DNA of 64,000 bases from Nocardia sp. NBC_01503 (lineage in GTDB: Bacteria > Actinomycetota > Actinomycetes > Mycobacteriales > Mycobacteriaceae): positions 5,332,001 through 5,396,000 of the forward strand of contig NZ_CP109596.1 of NCBI RefSeq assembly GCF_036327755.1, read 5' to 3'. The translations under genes and the position numbers were made by a program. Below the pieces are notes generated by a model. The model was not told where the DNA came from. It did no database searches and saw nothing but the letters and a program-made list of their open reading frames with translations. Positions 25,187 through 33,808 of the stretch are shown here, piece by piece (within the stretch, counting starts at the first letter, position 1; every line of letters starts with the position of its first letter).

Positions 25187-26581
25187 CTAGTCCAGGTAGT
25201 CGCGCAGGACCTGGGAGCGGCTCGGGTGGCGGAGCTTGCTCATGGTCTTGGACTCGATCTGGCGGATGCGTTCGCGGGTGACCCCGTAAACCTGGCCGAT
25301 CTCGTCGAGGGTGCGGGGCTGGCCGTCGGTGAGGCCGAAGCGGAGGCGGACTACGCCGGCTTCGCGCTCGGACAGTGTCTCGAGGACCGACTGGAGTTGG
25401 TCCTGGAGGAGGGTGAAGCTCACCGCGTCCACGGCGACAACGGCTTCGGAGTCCTCGATGAAATCGCCGAGCTGGGAATCGCCCTCGTCACCGATGGTCT
25501 GATCGAGGGAGATGGGCTCACGCGCGTACTGCTGGATCTCCAGCACCTTCTCGGGCGTGATGTCCATTTCCTTGGCGAGCTCCTCCGGAGTGGGCTCACG
25601 GCCCAGATCCTGCAGGAGTTCACGCTGGATACGGCCCAGCTTGTTGATGACCTCGACCATGTGCACCGGAATACGGATGGTGCGAGCCTGATCGGCCATG
25701 GCGCGGGTGATGGCCTGACGAATCCACCACGTGGCATACGTGGAGAACTTGTAGCCCTTGGTGTAGTCGAACTTCTCGACCGCGCGGATCAGACCCAGAT
25801 TGCCTTCCTGGATCAGATCCAGGAACGCCATACCGCGGCCGGTGTAGCGCTTGGCGAGCGAAACCACCAGTCGCAGGTTGGCTTCCAGCAGATGGTTCTT
25901 GGCGCGATTGCCATCGCGCATGATCCACTGCAGGTCGCGGCGCAGCTGAACGGGGAGCTTCTCGCCCTTCTCGGCCAGTTCGCGCAGACGCTCGGTGGCG
26001 TAGAGACCGGCCTCGATTCGCTTGGCGAGCTCGACCTCCTCCTCCGCGTTGAGCAGCGCGACCTTGCCGATCTGCTTGAGGTAGGCGCGGACCGAGTCGG
26101 CCGAAGCGGTGAGCTCGGCGTCTTTGCGGGCCTGGCGCAGGGCCTCGGATTCCTCCTCGTCCCAGACGAAATCGCCCGAAGCCTTGTCCTTCTCGGTGGG
26201 CTCCTCGGCCTCTTCGGCTTCCTCGCCCGCCGGAGCGGCCTCGGTCTCCTCATCGGCGTCGTCCTCGGCGAGGTCTACTTCGACCAGATCGGTCTCATCG
26301 ACCTCGAGATCACCGAGATCGTCGAGCTCGACGTCGTCGTCGCCGACCACATCGGCTTCGCCCTCGGCGCCCTCGGCCTTGCTCCCGGCCTTTTTGGCAG
26401 CTGCCTTTTTGGCGGGAGCCTTCTTGGCAGCGACCTTCTTGGCGGGAGCCTTCTTGGCAGCGACCTTCTTGGCCGGTGCTTTCTTGGCGGCAGCCTTCTT
26501 GACCGGCCGTGCTGCGGTGGTGTCTGCGGAGTCGGCTTCGTCGGCCGATTCGGCGGTCTCTCGGGTATTCGTGGCTACCAC
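25187..26581 (-). CDS. sigA: Principal RNA polymerase sigma factor SigA (RpoD/HrdB)
   Basis: 464 residues from GTG 26581, chosen because GAAAGGG lies five bases upstream; longer frames reach 26668. It carries region 1.2 ([31 protein letters not shown]), region 2 ([39 protein letters not shown], then [10 protein letters not shown]), region 3 ([27 protein letters not shown]) and region 4 ([42 protein letters not shown]). It is the housekeeping promoter-recognition factor. The N-terminus is a Lys/Ala repeat followed by an acidic stretch, as in other mycolata. ppgK lies upstream on the same strand, as in M. tuberculosis. Confidence 0.98.
   Translation of the reverse strand: MVATNTRETAESADEADSADTTAARPVKKAAAKKAPAKKVAAKKAPAKKVAAKKAPAKKAAAKKAGSKAEGAEGEADVVGDDDVELDDLGDLEVDETDLVEVDLAEDDADEETEAAPAGEEAEEAEEPTEKDKASGDFVWDEEESEALRQARKDAELTASADSVRAYLKQIGKVALLNAEEEVELAKRIEAGLYATERLRELAEKGEKLPVQLRRDLQWIMRDGNRAKNHLLEANLRLVVSLAKRYTGRGMAFLDLIQEGNLGLIRAVEKFDYTKGYKFSTYATWWIRQAITRAMADQARTIRIPVHMVEVINKLGRIQRELLQDLGREPTPEELAKEMDITPEKVLEIQQYAREPISLDQTIGDEGDSQLGDFIEDSEAVVAVDAVSFTLLQDQLQSVLETLSEREAGVVRLRFGLTDGQPRTLDEIGQVYGVTRERIRQIESKTMSKLRHPSRSQVLRDYLD
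26411..26470 (-). repeat. 30-bp direct repeat encoding the Lys/Ala-rich SigA N-terminus
   Basis: Two identical 30-bp copies (26411-26440, 26441-26470), with further imperfect copies on both sides, encode repeating [10 protein letters not shown] units. The sequence resembles histone-H1-like tails and could contact nucleic acid. Confidence 0.85.
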
Positions 26582-26708
26582 GTACGCCCTTTCGTGACGG
26601 TCTCGTGCGGCGTCACGCCAGAGTGGTGATCCGGCGGAGCGGTCTGTCGGGGGATAACCGGCGCGCATGCCGGGTTGGTTTCACCGGCGCACCGCCGGAT
26701 GTTGTTCC

Positions 26709-26714
26709 ATTGTA
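26709..26714 (-). promoter_or_regulatory. Possible sigA -10 element
   Basis: Read on the minus strand, TACAAT fits an actinobacterial -10 (TANNNT) about 128 bases upstream of the sigA GTG. A good -35 is not visible at normal spacing. Placement between ppgK and sigA is sensible. Confidence 0.3.
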
Positions 26715-26732
26715 ACGATCGAACCAGCCTGC

Positions 26733-27491
26733 TTACGGCGCGATACCGGCAGACACGGCCATTGCCGCTCCGACAATGCCCGCGGTGTTCTTCAAATCGG
26801 CTGCCACAACGGGTGTTCTGTTGGTCAGCAGGGGAATCCATTCGGCGTAGTCACGGCTGATGCCGCCACCCGCCACGAACACATTCGGCCAGAACAGATT
26901 TTCCAGCGTGACCAGCACCTTACTCACCTCGGCGGCCCATTCGGGGTAGGTGAGTCCATCGCGATCCTTGATGGACGCGGCGGCCCGATGCTCGGCCTCC
27001 TTCCCGTCGACCTCGATATGCCCGAGTTCGGTGTTCGGGACCAGCACACCGTTGTACATCACGGCCGATCCGATGCCCGTGCCGAAGGTGAGCAGCATTA
27101 CCGAACCGCTCAGATCCTTCGCCGCGCCGTAGCGGTCCTCGGCGAGTCCGGCGGCGTCGGCGTCATTGAGCACCGTCACCTCCCGCCCACCCAGCGCCAC
27201 CGAGAACAGTGCGCGCGCATCGGTGCCGATCCACGACTTGTCGATATTGGCGGCCGTGCGCACCACCCCGCCGATGATCACGCTCGGCATGGTGATGCCG
27301 ACCGGACCGTCCCAGCCGGACTGCGCCACCACCTTCGCCACCGCCTCGGCCACCGCGTTCGGCGTGGACGGGTGCGGTGTCGGCACCTTGATGCGTTCCT
27401 GGACCAGCTCGCCGGTGGCCAGATCGACCGCGGCGCCCTTGACGCCGCTACCGCCGATGTCGATCCCGAACGCGTGCCCCCGAGCGGACAT
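26733..27491 (-). CDS. ppgK: Polyphosphate glucokinase
   Basis: 252 residues from ATG 27491 with GAGGAG upstream; a 30-residue upstream extension is in frame but unlikely. It is a ROK-family kinase: [17 protein letters not shown] (phosphate-binding), [14 protein letters not shown] with the catalytic Asp, [16 protein letters not shown] and GHIEVDG. It phosphorylates glucose with polyphosphate or ATP to feed glycolysis in the cytosol. The stop codon is about 150 bp before the sigA start, as in other mycolata. It is divergent from suhB. Confidence 0.96.
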   Translation of the reverse strand: MSARGHAFGIDIGGSGVKGAAVDLATGELVQERIKVPTPHPSTPNAVAEAVAKVVAQSGWDGPVGITMPSVIIGGVVRTAANIDKSWIGTDARALFSVALGGREVTVLNDADAAGLAEDRYGAAKDLSGSVMLLTFGTGIGSAVMYNGVLVPNTELGHIEVDGKEAEHRAAASIKDRDGLTYPEWAAEVSKVLVTLENLFWPNVFVAGGGISRDYAEWIPLLTNRTPVVAADLKNTAGIVGAAMAVSAGIAP

Positions 27492-27655
27492 GACGACTCC
27501 TCGTTCTCCCAGTGCTGCCGGTGAATCCCGGCGCGCGGCACGATACCGGCTCCGGCGAATGAATCCGCACGCCCGCCTCACGGCCTGGAGCGGCCGATGA
27601 GCTGTGTCGTGCGCGACAAGCCTAATGCGAGGTGTGCCGGATCTGTGCTGCGATG

Positions 27656-28594
27656 GGGATCGTGCCGGAATCCGATTTCACCTCCACCGCATCGAACACC
27701 ACCGCGACCACCGACGGGACCGACATCGCCGAACTTCGCCGCATAGCGGTCCATCTGGCCGAAACCGCCGCCGCGCATGTGCGCACCCGACGCCCCCAGG
27801 TTTTCGGACCGGGCACGGTCGAGGACGAGGCCGTGCAGTCCAAGAGCACACCCACCGATCCGGTCACCATCGTCGATACCGAAACCGAGGCCCTTGTCCG
27901 CCGCCTGGCCGCCCAATTGCGCCCGGGGGACTCTGTAGTCGGGGAAGAGGACGGCGGGACGCTGACGGACGATCCGGAGGCCGTGCAGTGGGTCGTGGAT
28001 CCCATCGACGGAACCGTGAACTTCGTCTACGGGATTCCGGCGTACTCGGTCTCGGTGGCGGCGGTGCGCGACGGCAAATCCGTCGCCGGAGCCGTCGCCG
28101 ATGTGGTGCACGAGGTCACCTACAGCGCCGGGCTGGGTCAGGGCGCACACCGCAGCGTCTTCGGCGGCTGGGGCGCGCGGGACGATTCGATCGAGAAGCC
28201 GATTCCCTTGCGTTGCAACGCCGTCGACTCGGTCGCCATGGCGCTGGTCGCCACCGGCTTCGCCTACGCCCCCAAGCGCCGTGCCCGGCAGGGCGAACTC
28301 ATCGCGGAGTTGTTGCCGGAGATTCGCGATATCCGCCGACTCGGTTCGGCCGCACTGGATTTGTGCATGGTCGCCGAGGGTCGCGTGGACGCGCACTACG
28401 AGCACGGCCTGAACCTGTGGGATTGGGCCGCGGGCGCGCTCATCGCCGCCGAGGCGGGTGCCGTGCTGACCCTGCCCGCGCCGACCTCGACGGGTGCCGC
28501 GGGGGAGTTGGTGGTCGCCGCCGCCCCCGGTATCGCGGCCGAATTATCGGTGCTGTTGGACCGGATCGGCGTCACCACCCCTATCCCGGTTTAA
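27656..28594 (+). CDS. suhB: Inositol-1-monophosphatase family protein
   Basis: 312 residues from ATG 27656 (GTG 27662 possible). Li+-sensitive phosphatase signatures: VVGEEDGGTL with metal-binding Glu, WVVDPIDGTVNFVYGIPAYSVSVAAV (DPIDGT) and LNLWDWAAGALIAAEAGA. Position next to ppgK/sigA matches Rv2701c SuhB, which removes phosphate from inositol monophosphate for phosphatidylinositol synthesis. Other sugar or nucleotide phosphates could be substrates. A strong bidirectional terminator follows. Confidence 0.93.
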   Translation, partial: GIVPESDFTSTASNTTATTDGTDIAELRRIAVHLAETAAAHVRTRRPQVFGPGTVEDEAVQSKSTPTDPVTIVDTETEALVRRLAAQLRPGDSVVGEEDGGTLTDDPEAVQWVVDPIDGTVNFVYGIPAYSVSVAAVRDGKSVAGAVADVVHEVTYSAGLGQGAHRSVFGGWGARDDSIEKPIPLRCNAVDSVAMALVATGFAYAPKRRARQGELIAELLPEIRDIRRLGSAALDLCMVAEGRVDAHYEHGLNLWDWAAGALIAAEAGAVLTLPAPTSTGAAGELVVAAAPGIAAELSVLLDRIGVTTPIPV

Positions 28595-28629
28595 CTCCAG
28601 CCCGCTAGACACGCCCGTGTACCGAAAAG

Positions 28630-28665
28630 GAGAATCGCCGCACCCGTCCGGATGCGGCGATTCTC
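28630..28665. terminator. Bidirectional terminator between suhB and cei
   Basis: A perfect 13-bp stem (GAGAATCGCCGCA and mirror) around a 10-nt loop that itself holds a CCG/CGG pair. It lies 36 bp after suhB and 93 bp after the end of the convergent cei gene. Confidence 0.85.
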
Positions 28666-28757
28666 GTATCGGTCACGGCCGGAAGGGTTTTCGGACCGCG
28701 TGGAAAATTCCGGAGCAATGAGGTCCGTGCCCGGGCGTCAACGCCCGGGCACCGGTC

Positions 28758-29441
28758 TCAACACTTGGAGTGTCGGGCCGCGTCGAGCAGCTTGGGATCG
28801 ATGGCCGGTGTCGTTCCCGGCGCCGGATTCTTCAGCGAGCGCAACACCTCCTCGGCATCGGTGCTGGGCCGGATATCCCGGAACAGCGAGCCGAGCACGA
28901 AATCGACGGTGTCATCCGTGCGCTGATCCTCGATGAGCTCCGCGCACGGCGCGACCAACTGCACGGCCGCCGCGGCGGGCCGCCCGTTCACACCGAACCG
29001 AATCTGCCCGGTGCACTCCAGATCACCGTTCACGTAGACCGGATCATTGCCGACCTGCACGTCCGGTGCGCTGGCGAAACCGAGATCGCCCAGTTCGGAG
29101 GCCACATGCGCGGCCTGTCCGCGCTGGCCGTTGGCGTTGAACACGCGCACCTTGGACTGTGCGAGCGCCACCGGTTCCACATCACGTAGCCGCGATTGCC
29201 CCACCCGCTGCCCCAACGGGGCGGCCGCGGGCGCGGCGGTACTGGAGGCTGGACTGGGCGAATTGCACGCCATCGCGCCGGGATCGGCCTCGGTCGTCGT
29301 CAGTGCCTTGAACCACACACCGACGCAGATCACGGCGATGACGCCCACCATGGCTGCCCACGGCTCCCAGCGTCGCCGAATGAAGGGCCGCCCCTCGGGG
29401 TCGGTCGAATTGCCTTGGGTGATCAGTGAAACCACAGGCAC
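28758..29441 (-). CDS. cei: Envelope integrity protein Cei (LytR_C domain)
   Basis: 227 residues: a short cytoplasmic N-terminus, one transmembrane helix (PWAAMVGVIAVICVGVWFKAL), a Pro/Ala/Ser linker, then a LytR_C-type domain (KVRVFNANGQRGQAAHVASELGDLGFASAPDVQVGNDPVYVNG...TGQIRFG). Cysteines at MACNSP, LECTG and APCAEL could form disulfides outside the membrane. It matches Rv2700, required for envelope integrity in M. tuberculosis, where the domain may interact with cell-wall ligases. The site between suhB and DUF4193 is conserved. Confidence 0.93.
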   Translation of the reverse strand: MPVVSLITQGNSTDPEGRPFIRRRWEPWAAMVGVIAVICVGVWFKALTTTEADPGAMACNSPSPASSTAAPAAAPLGQRVGQSRLRDVEPVALAQSKVRVFNANGQRGQAAHVASELGDLGFASAPDVQVGNDPVYVNGDLECTGQIRFGVNGRPAAAAVQLVAPCAELIEDQRTDDTVDFVLGSLFRDIRPSTDAEEVLRSLKNPAPGTTPAIDPKLLDAARHSKC

Positions 29442-29880
29442 ACTCTACGAAAAGCTGACGCGCGTCGCGTGCAAGGTCCCTGATGCGCGTCGCGTCCGAT
29501 GTCCCCGGTATGTCTCCGGCAGGTCGCGGGAACCCGCCTCGAGGTCTCGGTCCGTTCCCTGGTCGGTGACGATTGATCCTCAGTTTCGAGTCGCGCGTGT
29601 TTTGATTGCGACTTTTGTGCCGGGGTCCGCTATTGTCTGGCGGCCCAGATCGTATCGCCCGGGTTGAATCGGGGGTTCGATTTCGGGAACAACAAGGGCA
29701 TGTCCTGCGTTGACCGAGCGCGATCAGGTACGGACCAGGAGTATCCGGCCAGGTCGGTGACCGGTGTACGTGTGGCGTACACCACGGGCGGGGCGGTGAA
29801 CCCCGGCCGGATTCCTGCGGGAATCCGTTCCGGAACGAGCCGGTCCGGGATATACGGAGTAAGGACGAGGGGAAGACGAC
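29442..29880. promoter_or_regulatory. 439-bp divergent promoter region of cei and the DUF4193 gene
   Basis: No gene is supported. An 11-bp direct repeat, GCGCGTCGCGT, occurs at 29460-29470 and 29485-29495, close to the cei start. TATTGT at 29631-29636 is a possible -10 for the plus strand, with TTGCGA 19 bp earlier; the spacing is long, so this is weak. GAGGGGAAG before 29881 is the ribosome-binding site. Confidence 0.4.
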
Positions 29881-30183
29881 ATGGCAACCGACTATGACGC
29901 ACCGAGGCGTAGCGAAACCGACGAAGTGTCGGAGGACTCGCTCGAGGAGCTGAAGGCTCGTCGCAACGAGGCCGCGTCCGCCGTCGTGGATATCGACGAA
30001 TCCGATACCGCGGAGTCGTTCGAGCTTCCCGGCGCGGATCTTTCGGAGGAGGTGCTCTCGGTTCGGGTCATCCCGAAGCAGGCCGATGAGTTCACCTGTT
30101 CCAGCTGCTTCCTGGTGCACCACCGCAGCCGGCTGGCCAATGAGGCCGGCGGGCAGCTGATTTGCATGGACTGCGCGGCCTGA
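29881..30183 (+). CDS. DUF4193 protein
   Basis: 100 residues. The acidic first half (SETDEVSEDSLEELKARRNEAASAVVDIDESD) is followed by VRVIPKQADEFTCSSCFLVHHRSRLA and ICMDCAA, a four-cysteine CxxC...CxxC zinc-ribbon pattern. It matches Rv2699c, a highly conserved actinobacterial protein, sometimes considered a transcription-related factor, but its function is not established. Neighbours are the same as in M. tuberculosis (cei on one side, DUF3093/dut on the other). Confidence 0.93.
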   Translation: MATDYDAPRRSETDEVSEDSLEELKARRNEAASAVVDIDESDTAESFELPGADLSEEVLSVRVIPKQADEFTCSSCFLVHHRSRLANEAGGQLICMDCAA

Positions 30184-30309
30184 TCCTGGTCACACAGCCC
30201 TGAGCAGGAAATATCCGTCTGTCCGCGCTCGGTTCGCCGAGCGCGGCAAGGACGTTCTCGGGTTTTCACGGCACCGTTAAGCGGCGCTTTGCACACCCAA
30301 TGCCTCGAG

Positions 30310-30451
30310 GATTCGTTCGGGCCCACAGGCGCAGCCTGGCCAACCAGGCTCGTTAAAGGCCGAGTGCTTCCATGATTCGTTCGGGCCCACAGGCGCAGCC
30401 TGGCCAACCAGGCTCGTTAAAGGCCGAGTGCTTCCATGATTCGTTCGGGCC
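30310..30451. repeat. 64-bp tandem duplication covering the 3' end of the DUF3093 gene
   Basis: Two identical 64-bp copies (30310-30373 and 30374-30437) plus the first 14 bp of a third (30438-30451). Each copy contains the DUF3093 gene's terminal codons (ERIMEALGL-stop on the minus strand) and a hairpin AGCCTGG-TTGG-CCAGGCT. A diverged remnant reading PERILEALG lies just beyond copy 1, so the real gene end is followed by two ghost ends. Confidence 0.92.
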
Positions 30452-30917
30452 GGCGCGTACTGACCAACCAGTACGGTGTCGGGTCGTCCGGGTCGTCGAG
30501 CACGAGTAGGAGCATCGGGCCGATCCAGGCGCGGTGCTGTACATAAGCGGCCGGATCGAGCTGTCGACCCAGGGCCGCGCTCTTCGCACTGGTCGGCACC
30601 CCCGCCGCGCGCGCCACGAAGGTGGCCGGGAGATGGGCGGTGTCGATTCGCAATTCGGGGGTTCCGTCCGCGTCACGCGCCACTTCGACGCGATGGCGCG
30701 ACATCCAGAGCAGTACCCAGACGGGGATGGGGAACAGCAGCACGTACGGCAGCCACGCCCGGATACCCGGTGCGCCCATGTGGATTTCGGCTGCCAGCAG
30801 GCCGGTGACGGCCAGGCCGACGGGCCACCACCACAGCGGCACCCAGAGGCGCTCGGAGTAGAGGGGCGTGGTCTGCTGCTGAGGTTCCATGGTCACCTGA
30901 GGGGGCTGGTCGGACAC
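30417..30917 (-). CDS. DUF3093 membrane protein
   Basis: 166 residues from GTG 30917. Two transmembrane helices (LWWWPVGLAVTGLLAAEIHMG and WLPYVLLFPIPVWVLLWMSRHRVEV) precede a soluble domain with LRIDTAHLPATFVARAAGVPTSAKSAALGRQLDPAAYVQHRAWIGPMLLLVLDDPDDPTPYWLVSTRRPE. It matches Rv2698. Function unknown. The stop codon lies inside a 64-bp tandem repeat, so the downstream transcript carries two more copies of its own 3' coding end. Convergent with DUF4193, divergent from dut. Confidence 0.92.
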   Translation of the reverse strand: MSDQPPQVTMEPQQQTTPLYSERLWVPLWWWPVGLAVTGLLAAEIHMGAPGIRAWLPYVLLFPIPVWVLLWMSRHRVEVARDADGTPELRIDTAHLPATFVARAAGVPTSAKSAALGRQLDPAAYVQHRAWIGPMLLLVLDDPDDPTPYWLVSTRRPERIMEALGL

Positions 30918-30969
30918 GACATCAGACTAGGTCAATGGTCGCGGGGGTGAACGCGTAGGCTCGGCGCAC

Positions 30970-31470
30970 GTGACCGGAATTCCTCCTATTCCCCTGCTGC
31001 GGCTCGATGCCGGCATGCCCGTACCCACGCGCGCTCATGAGGGCGATGCCGGGGTGGACCTGTGCACCACCGAGGACGTCATCATCGAACCGGGGGAGCG
31101 GGTGCTGGTCGGTACCGGCATCGCTATCGCGCTCCCGATCGGGACGGTCGGTCTGATCCATCCGAGATCGGGACTCGCCGCCAAGCACGGCCTCTCGGTC
31201 GTCAACACCCCCGGCACGGTCGATGCCGGGTACCGCGGTGAGATCAAGGTGTGCCTGATCAATCATGATCTGCGTACTCCCATCGAGCTCCGGCGCGGTG
31301 ACCGTATCGCCCAGCTGCTGGTGCAGCGGGTCGAGTTGGTCGACTTCGCCGAGGTGCGCACGCTCGACGAAACCGAGCGGGGCGCAGGAGGATACGGATC
31401 GAGCGGTGGGCACGCCAGCCTGGTCGCACAGTCCGGCGGGGTGGATAGAGCAGCCGGTAAGGAGGCCTGA
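30970..31470 (+). CDS. dut: dUTP diphosphatase (dUTPase)
   Basis: 166 residues from GTG 30970. The five trimeric-dUTPase motifs are all there: [58 protein letters not shown] and [10 protein letters not shown] (the P-loop-like C-terminal arm). It hydrolyses dUTP to dUMP and pyrophosphate, keeping uracil out of DNA and supplying thymidylate synthesis. A ~12-residue tail follows motif 5. Two bp separate it from the DUF3710 gene, so they form an operon as in Rv2697c-Rv2696c. Confidence 0.97.
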   Translation: MTGIPPIPLLRLDAGMPVPTRAHEGDAGVDLCTTEDVIIEPGERVLVGTGIAIALPIGTVGLIHPRSGLAAKHGLSVVNTPGTVDAGYRGEIKVCLINHDLRTPIELRRGDRIAQLLVQRVELVDFAEVRTLDETERGAGGYGSSGGHASLVAQSGGVDRAAGKEA

Positions 31471-31472
31471 CG

Positions 31473-32354
31473 ATGTTCGGACGCAAGAAGAACAAGGGTG
31501 ACGCGGACGACGCCCGGTACGACGACGAGTACACCGAGTACGACGAATACGGTGACGACGACGTCGAATACGAAGCCGAGGGGTACGACGAACCCGCGTA
31601 CACCGCGGCGACGGATCCGGAGTTCGACACCGATTCGTTCCGGGTGCCCGAGCGTGGCTCCAAGGTCGGCCCGTACAACTACGAGGATGTCGTCGACCAG
31701 CTAGAGAACGTCGTCGAACAGCGCCTGGATCTGGGATCGGTCATCGTGCCGGTCCCGCCGGGCGGACAGCTTCAGGTCGAGATGACCCCGGACGGCACCC
31801 CGCAGGCGGTGCACCTGGCCACCGAGCACGGCCGCATCACCGTGGCCGCGTACGCCGCGCCCAAGTCGTCGGGTCAATGGCGTTCGGTCGCAGCCGATCT
31901 CGCCGAGACGCTGCGCAAGGACGGCGCGCAGGTGTCGGTGCAGAACGGCCCCTGGGGTCGTGAACTGCACGCGGTCACCGATGGCGCGGATCTGCGCTTC
32001 ATCGGCGTGGACGGACACCGCTGGATGGTTCGCCTGGTCGCGGCCGGTCCCTCCGGCTCCGCCGCCGAGAGCACGCCGCTGGTGGCCGCGGCCCGCGCCA
32101 TCATGAGCGAGACCATCGTGCGCCGTGGTGACGAGCCGCTGCCGGTGCGTGAGCCGCTGCCGGTGGTCCTACCCCAGGAGCTGGCGGATCAGCTCGCCGC
32201 CGCGCACCAGCAGCAGCTGGCCGCGCAGCAGCAGGCCGTGGCCGCACAGCTCGCCGCCCTCCAGGGCGGCCCCCAGCCCGGAGTCCCGCAGCAGGACACC
32301 GAACCGCGCCGCGGCGCGGAAGGTTCGGCCATGCAGCAGCTGGGCCTCCAATAG
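31473..32354 (+). CDS. DUF3710 protein
   Basis: 293 residues. The N-terminus is very acidic and Tyr-rich (DDARYDDEYTEYDEYGDDDVEYEAEGYDE), followed by the DUF3710 core: VDQLENVVEQRLDLGSVIVPVPPGGQLQVEM, RITVAAYAAPKSSGQWRSVAADLAETLRKDG and NGPWGRELHAVTDGADLRFIGVDGHRWMVRLVAAGP. The C-terminus is Gln/Ala-rich (HQQQLAAQQQAVAAQLAALQ). It is the Rv2696c homologue, function unknown, cotranscribed with dut. It ends facing an alpha/beta hydrolase gene across a dispersed hairpin element. Confidence 0.92.
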   Translation: MFGRKKNKGDADDARYDDEYTEYDEYGDDDVEYEAEGYDEPAYTAATDPEFDTDSFRVPERGSKVGPYNYEDVVDQLENVVEQRLDLGSVIVPVPPGGQLQVEMTPDGTPQAVHLATEHGRITVAAYAAPKSSGQWRSVAADLAETLRKDGAQVSVQNGPWGRELHAVTDGADLRFIGVDGHRWMVRLVAAGPSGSAAESTPLVAAARAIMSETIVRRGDEPLPVREPLPVVLPQELADQLAAAHQQQLAAQQQAVAAQLAALQGGPQPGVPQQDTEPRRGAEGSAMQQLGLQ

Positions 32355-32424
32355 CCGGAACCCACAACGGCCTCCGCACACCTCGGAAGAACGAGGAGCG
32401 GAGGCCGTTTGCTGTGCTCACTCC

Positions 32425-32515
32425 GTCATCCCGGCGCGTTTTTGGCCGGGATCCACGGGGACTCGTAGGAGTGCTGGAAGGGGTTGGATCCCGGCCAAAA
32501 GCATGCCGGGATGAC
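32425..32515. repeat. Dispersed hairpin element, copy 1
   Basis: 91 bp with 30-bp terminal arms that are reverse complements except for three bases: GTCATCCCGGC...GGCCGGGATCC at the left and its mirror at the right. The middle ~30 bp are unrelated to the arms. A second copy is at 47684-47772. Both copies lie between convergent genes, here DUF3710 and an alpha/beta hydrolase. Confidence 0.9.
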
Positions 32516-32536
32516 TGTGATGACGAAGGGAAGCTC

Positions 32537-33253
32537 TCAGGGGGTCGCAATGCGGCGAGGGACCAGAGTCCTGAAGCCGCGCTGGCCGAGAATGGCTGGG
32601 TCCGAGCCGAGTTCGTCGAGGGTGAGGTGGTGTAGCTCGCTGTCGGGGATGAGGTCGGCCCAGCGCTCGGCGACCCCGAAGGGGTGCACCGGATCGTCGA
32701 TCGCGCCGACGAGGGATACCGGCACTGTGATGCTGCTCAACAATTCGGCTTCGGGCCAGCGGTAGGCGGCGGCCTCGTCGAGCGCCGAGGGCAGGTCCGG
32801 CCACTGCGAGCGCCACGAGCGGGTGAGCGCTTCGGCCAGCCACGCCGGGCTGGAGGCTCGCATACCTTCGATGACGGCGTCGATGCCGTCCGCGCGCAGG
32901 GCCGAGGCGGTGGCCGCCGCGCTCAGGGCCGCCGGGCAGCCGGTGGTGTCCGCGCCGGTCCAGGCGGGCAGCGCCGCGACCACGCCGTAGACCGAATCCG
33001 GGTGCCGGGCCGCCCATTCCACGGCGACCGCCGCACCGAGCGAGACGCCCGCGATGAGCACCGGTCCCGAGCGTGCCGCGGCGTCGAGTGCGGCGTGGTA
33101 GCTGTCGATCACTCGGCGCGGGTCCGGATCGACCGGATGAAATGGGATATCCAGTGCGGCACAGGCGGATCCGAAGGCCCGGCGGGCGAAATGGGCATCG
33201 GAACCGGTTCCGGGCAGGGCGACGGCGACCGCCGGATGTGGTAGATCGGGCAC
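32537..33253 (-). CDS. Alpha/beta hydrolase (Rv2695-like)
   Basis: 238 residues from GTG 33253, chosen to match the expected family length of about 235; in-frame starts at 33322 and 33379 add poorly conserved sequence. Visible: VAVALPGTGSDAHFARRAFG (oxyanion region), VLIAGVSLGAAVAVEWA with the nucleophile Ser, VSLVGAIDDPVHPFGVAERW with the acid and DSELHHLTLDELG with the His. Substrate unknown. It keeps the Rv2696c-Rv2695-Rv2694c neighbourhood. Confidence 0.88.
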   Translation of the reverse strand: MPDLPHPAVAVALPGTGSDAHFARRAFGSACAALDIPFHPVDPDPRRVIDSYHAALDAAARSGPVLIAGVSLGAAVAVEWAARHPDSVYGVVAALPAWTGADTTGCPAALSAAATASALRADGIDAVIEGMRASSPAWLAEALTRSWRSQWPDLPSALDEAAAYRWPEAELLSSITVPVSLVGAIDDPVHPFGVAERWADLIPDSELHHLTLDELGSDPAILGQRGFRTLVPRRIATP

Positions 33254-33410
33254 CGGCGAAGCGTACTGCGACGGGCGCGCGTGGCGGGTGCGGGCCGTCC
33301 CCTCTACAGTGGCGGTGTACATCCGCTGCCAAGGGGTAACCCCCGGGTAAGTGAAACGAACGAACGGCGTGCGACCCACGTCGTGTTGGCTCTACAGGAG
33401 AGCGTGCGAG

Positions 33411-33803
33411 ATGCCATCCTCGGGTGGAAAGGACTTCCCTTCAGGCTATTTCCGGCGACTCAGCCGGCGCCTGACGGAGGATCTGGATCGTTTGGATGCC
33501 GAGGAACTCGCAGAGACCTCCGAAGCGTCGGGTGCGTGTCACGCATCGGAGTGTCGCCGTGGCGAAGAGGTCACCATGCTGGGTCGGCTGCGCAGTGTCG
33601 AGGCGTGTCCGAAGTCGGGCGGCGCCGAGGTCGAGGCCGAGTTCTTCGACGGCACCGACAGTGTGAACCTGGTGTTCATCGGCCGGCGGCGCATCCCGGG
33701 TATCGAGCCGGGGCGTCGTATCCTGGTCCGCGGCCGGGTCGGCGAGCGTGACGGCGGCAAGGTCATTTTCAACCCCTACTACGAACTTCGCGGGAACTCC
33801 TGA
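33411..33803 (+). CDS. OB-fold nucleic-acid-binding protein (Rv2694c-like)
   Basis: 130 residues from ATG 33411, with AGGAG about ten bases upstream; an earlier start at 33351 would overlap the divergent gene's leader. YFRRLSRRLTEDLDRLDAEELAE forms an N-terminal helix. The OB fold follows: GEEVTMLGRLRSVEACPKSGGAEVEAEFFDGTDSVNLVFIGRRRIPGIEPGRRILVRGRVGERDGGKVIFNPYYEL. Such proteins bind single-stranded nucleic acid or proteins. Five bp separate it from the DUF3159 gene, implying translational coupling. Confidence 0.9.
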   Translation: MPSSGGKDFPSGYFRRLSRRLTEDLDRLDAEELAETSEASGACHASECRRGEEVTMLGRLRSVEACPKSGGAEVEAEFFDGTDSVNLVFIGRRRIPGIEPGRRILVRGRVGERDGGKVIFNPYYELRGNS

Positions 33804-33808
33804 CACCT

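Noticed and set aside
29182-30123. 313-codon minus-strand frame across the cei/DUF4193 promoter region
   Set aside because: It is out of frame with cei, antisense to DUF4193, and composed of Arg/Pro/Gly runs.
30353-30676. Alternative minus-strand gene ending ERIMEALGL beyond the DUF3093 stop
   Set aside because: The shared ending is created by the 64-bp tandem duplication, not by a second gene.
32355-32536. Reading the 32425-32515 hairpin as a simple intrinsic terminator
   Set aside because: Its arms are 30 bp and recur at 47684-47772, which fits a dispersed element better, though a terminator effect is possible.
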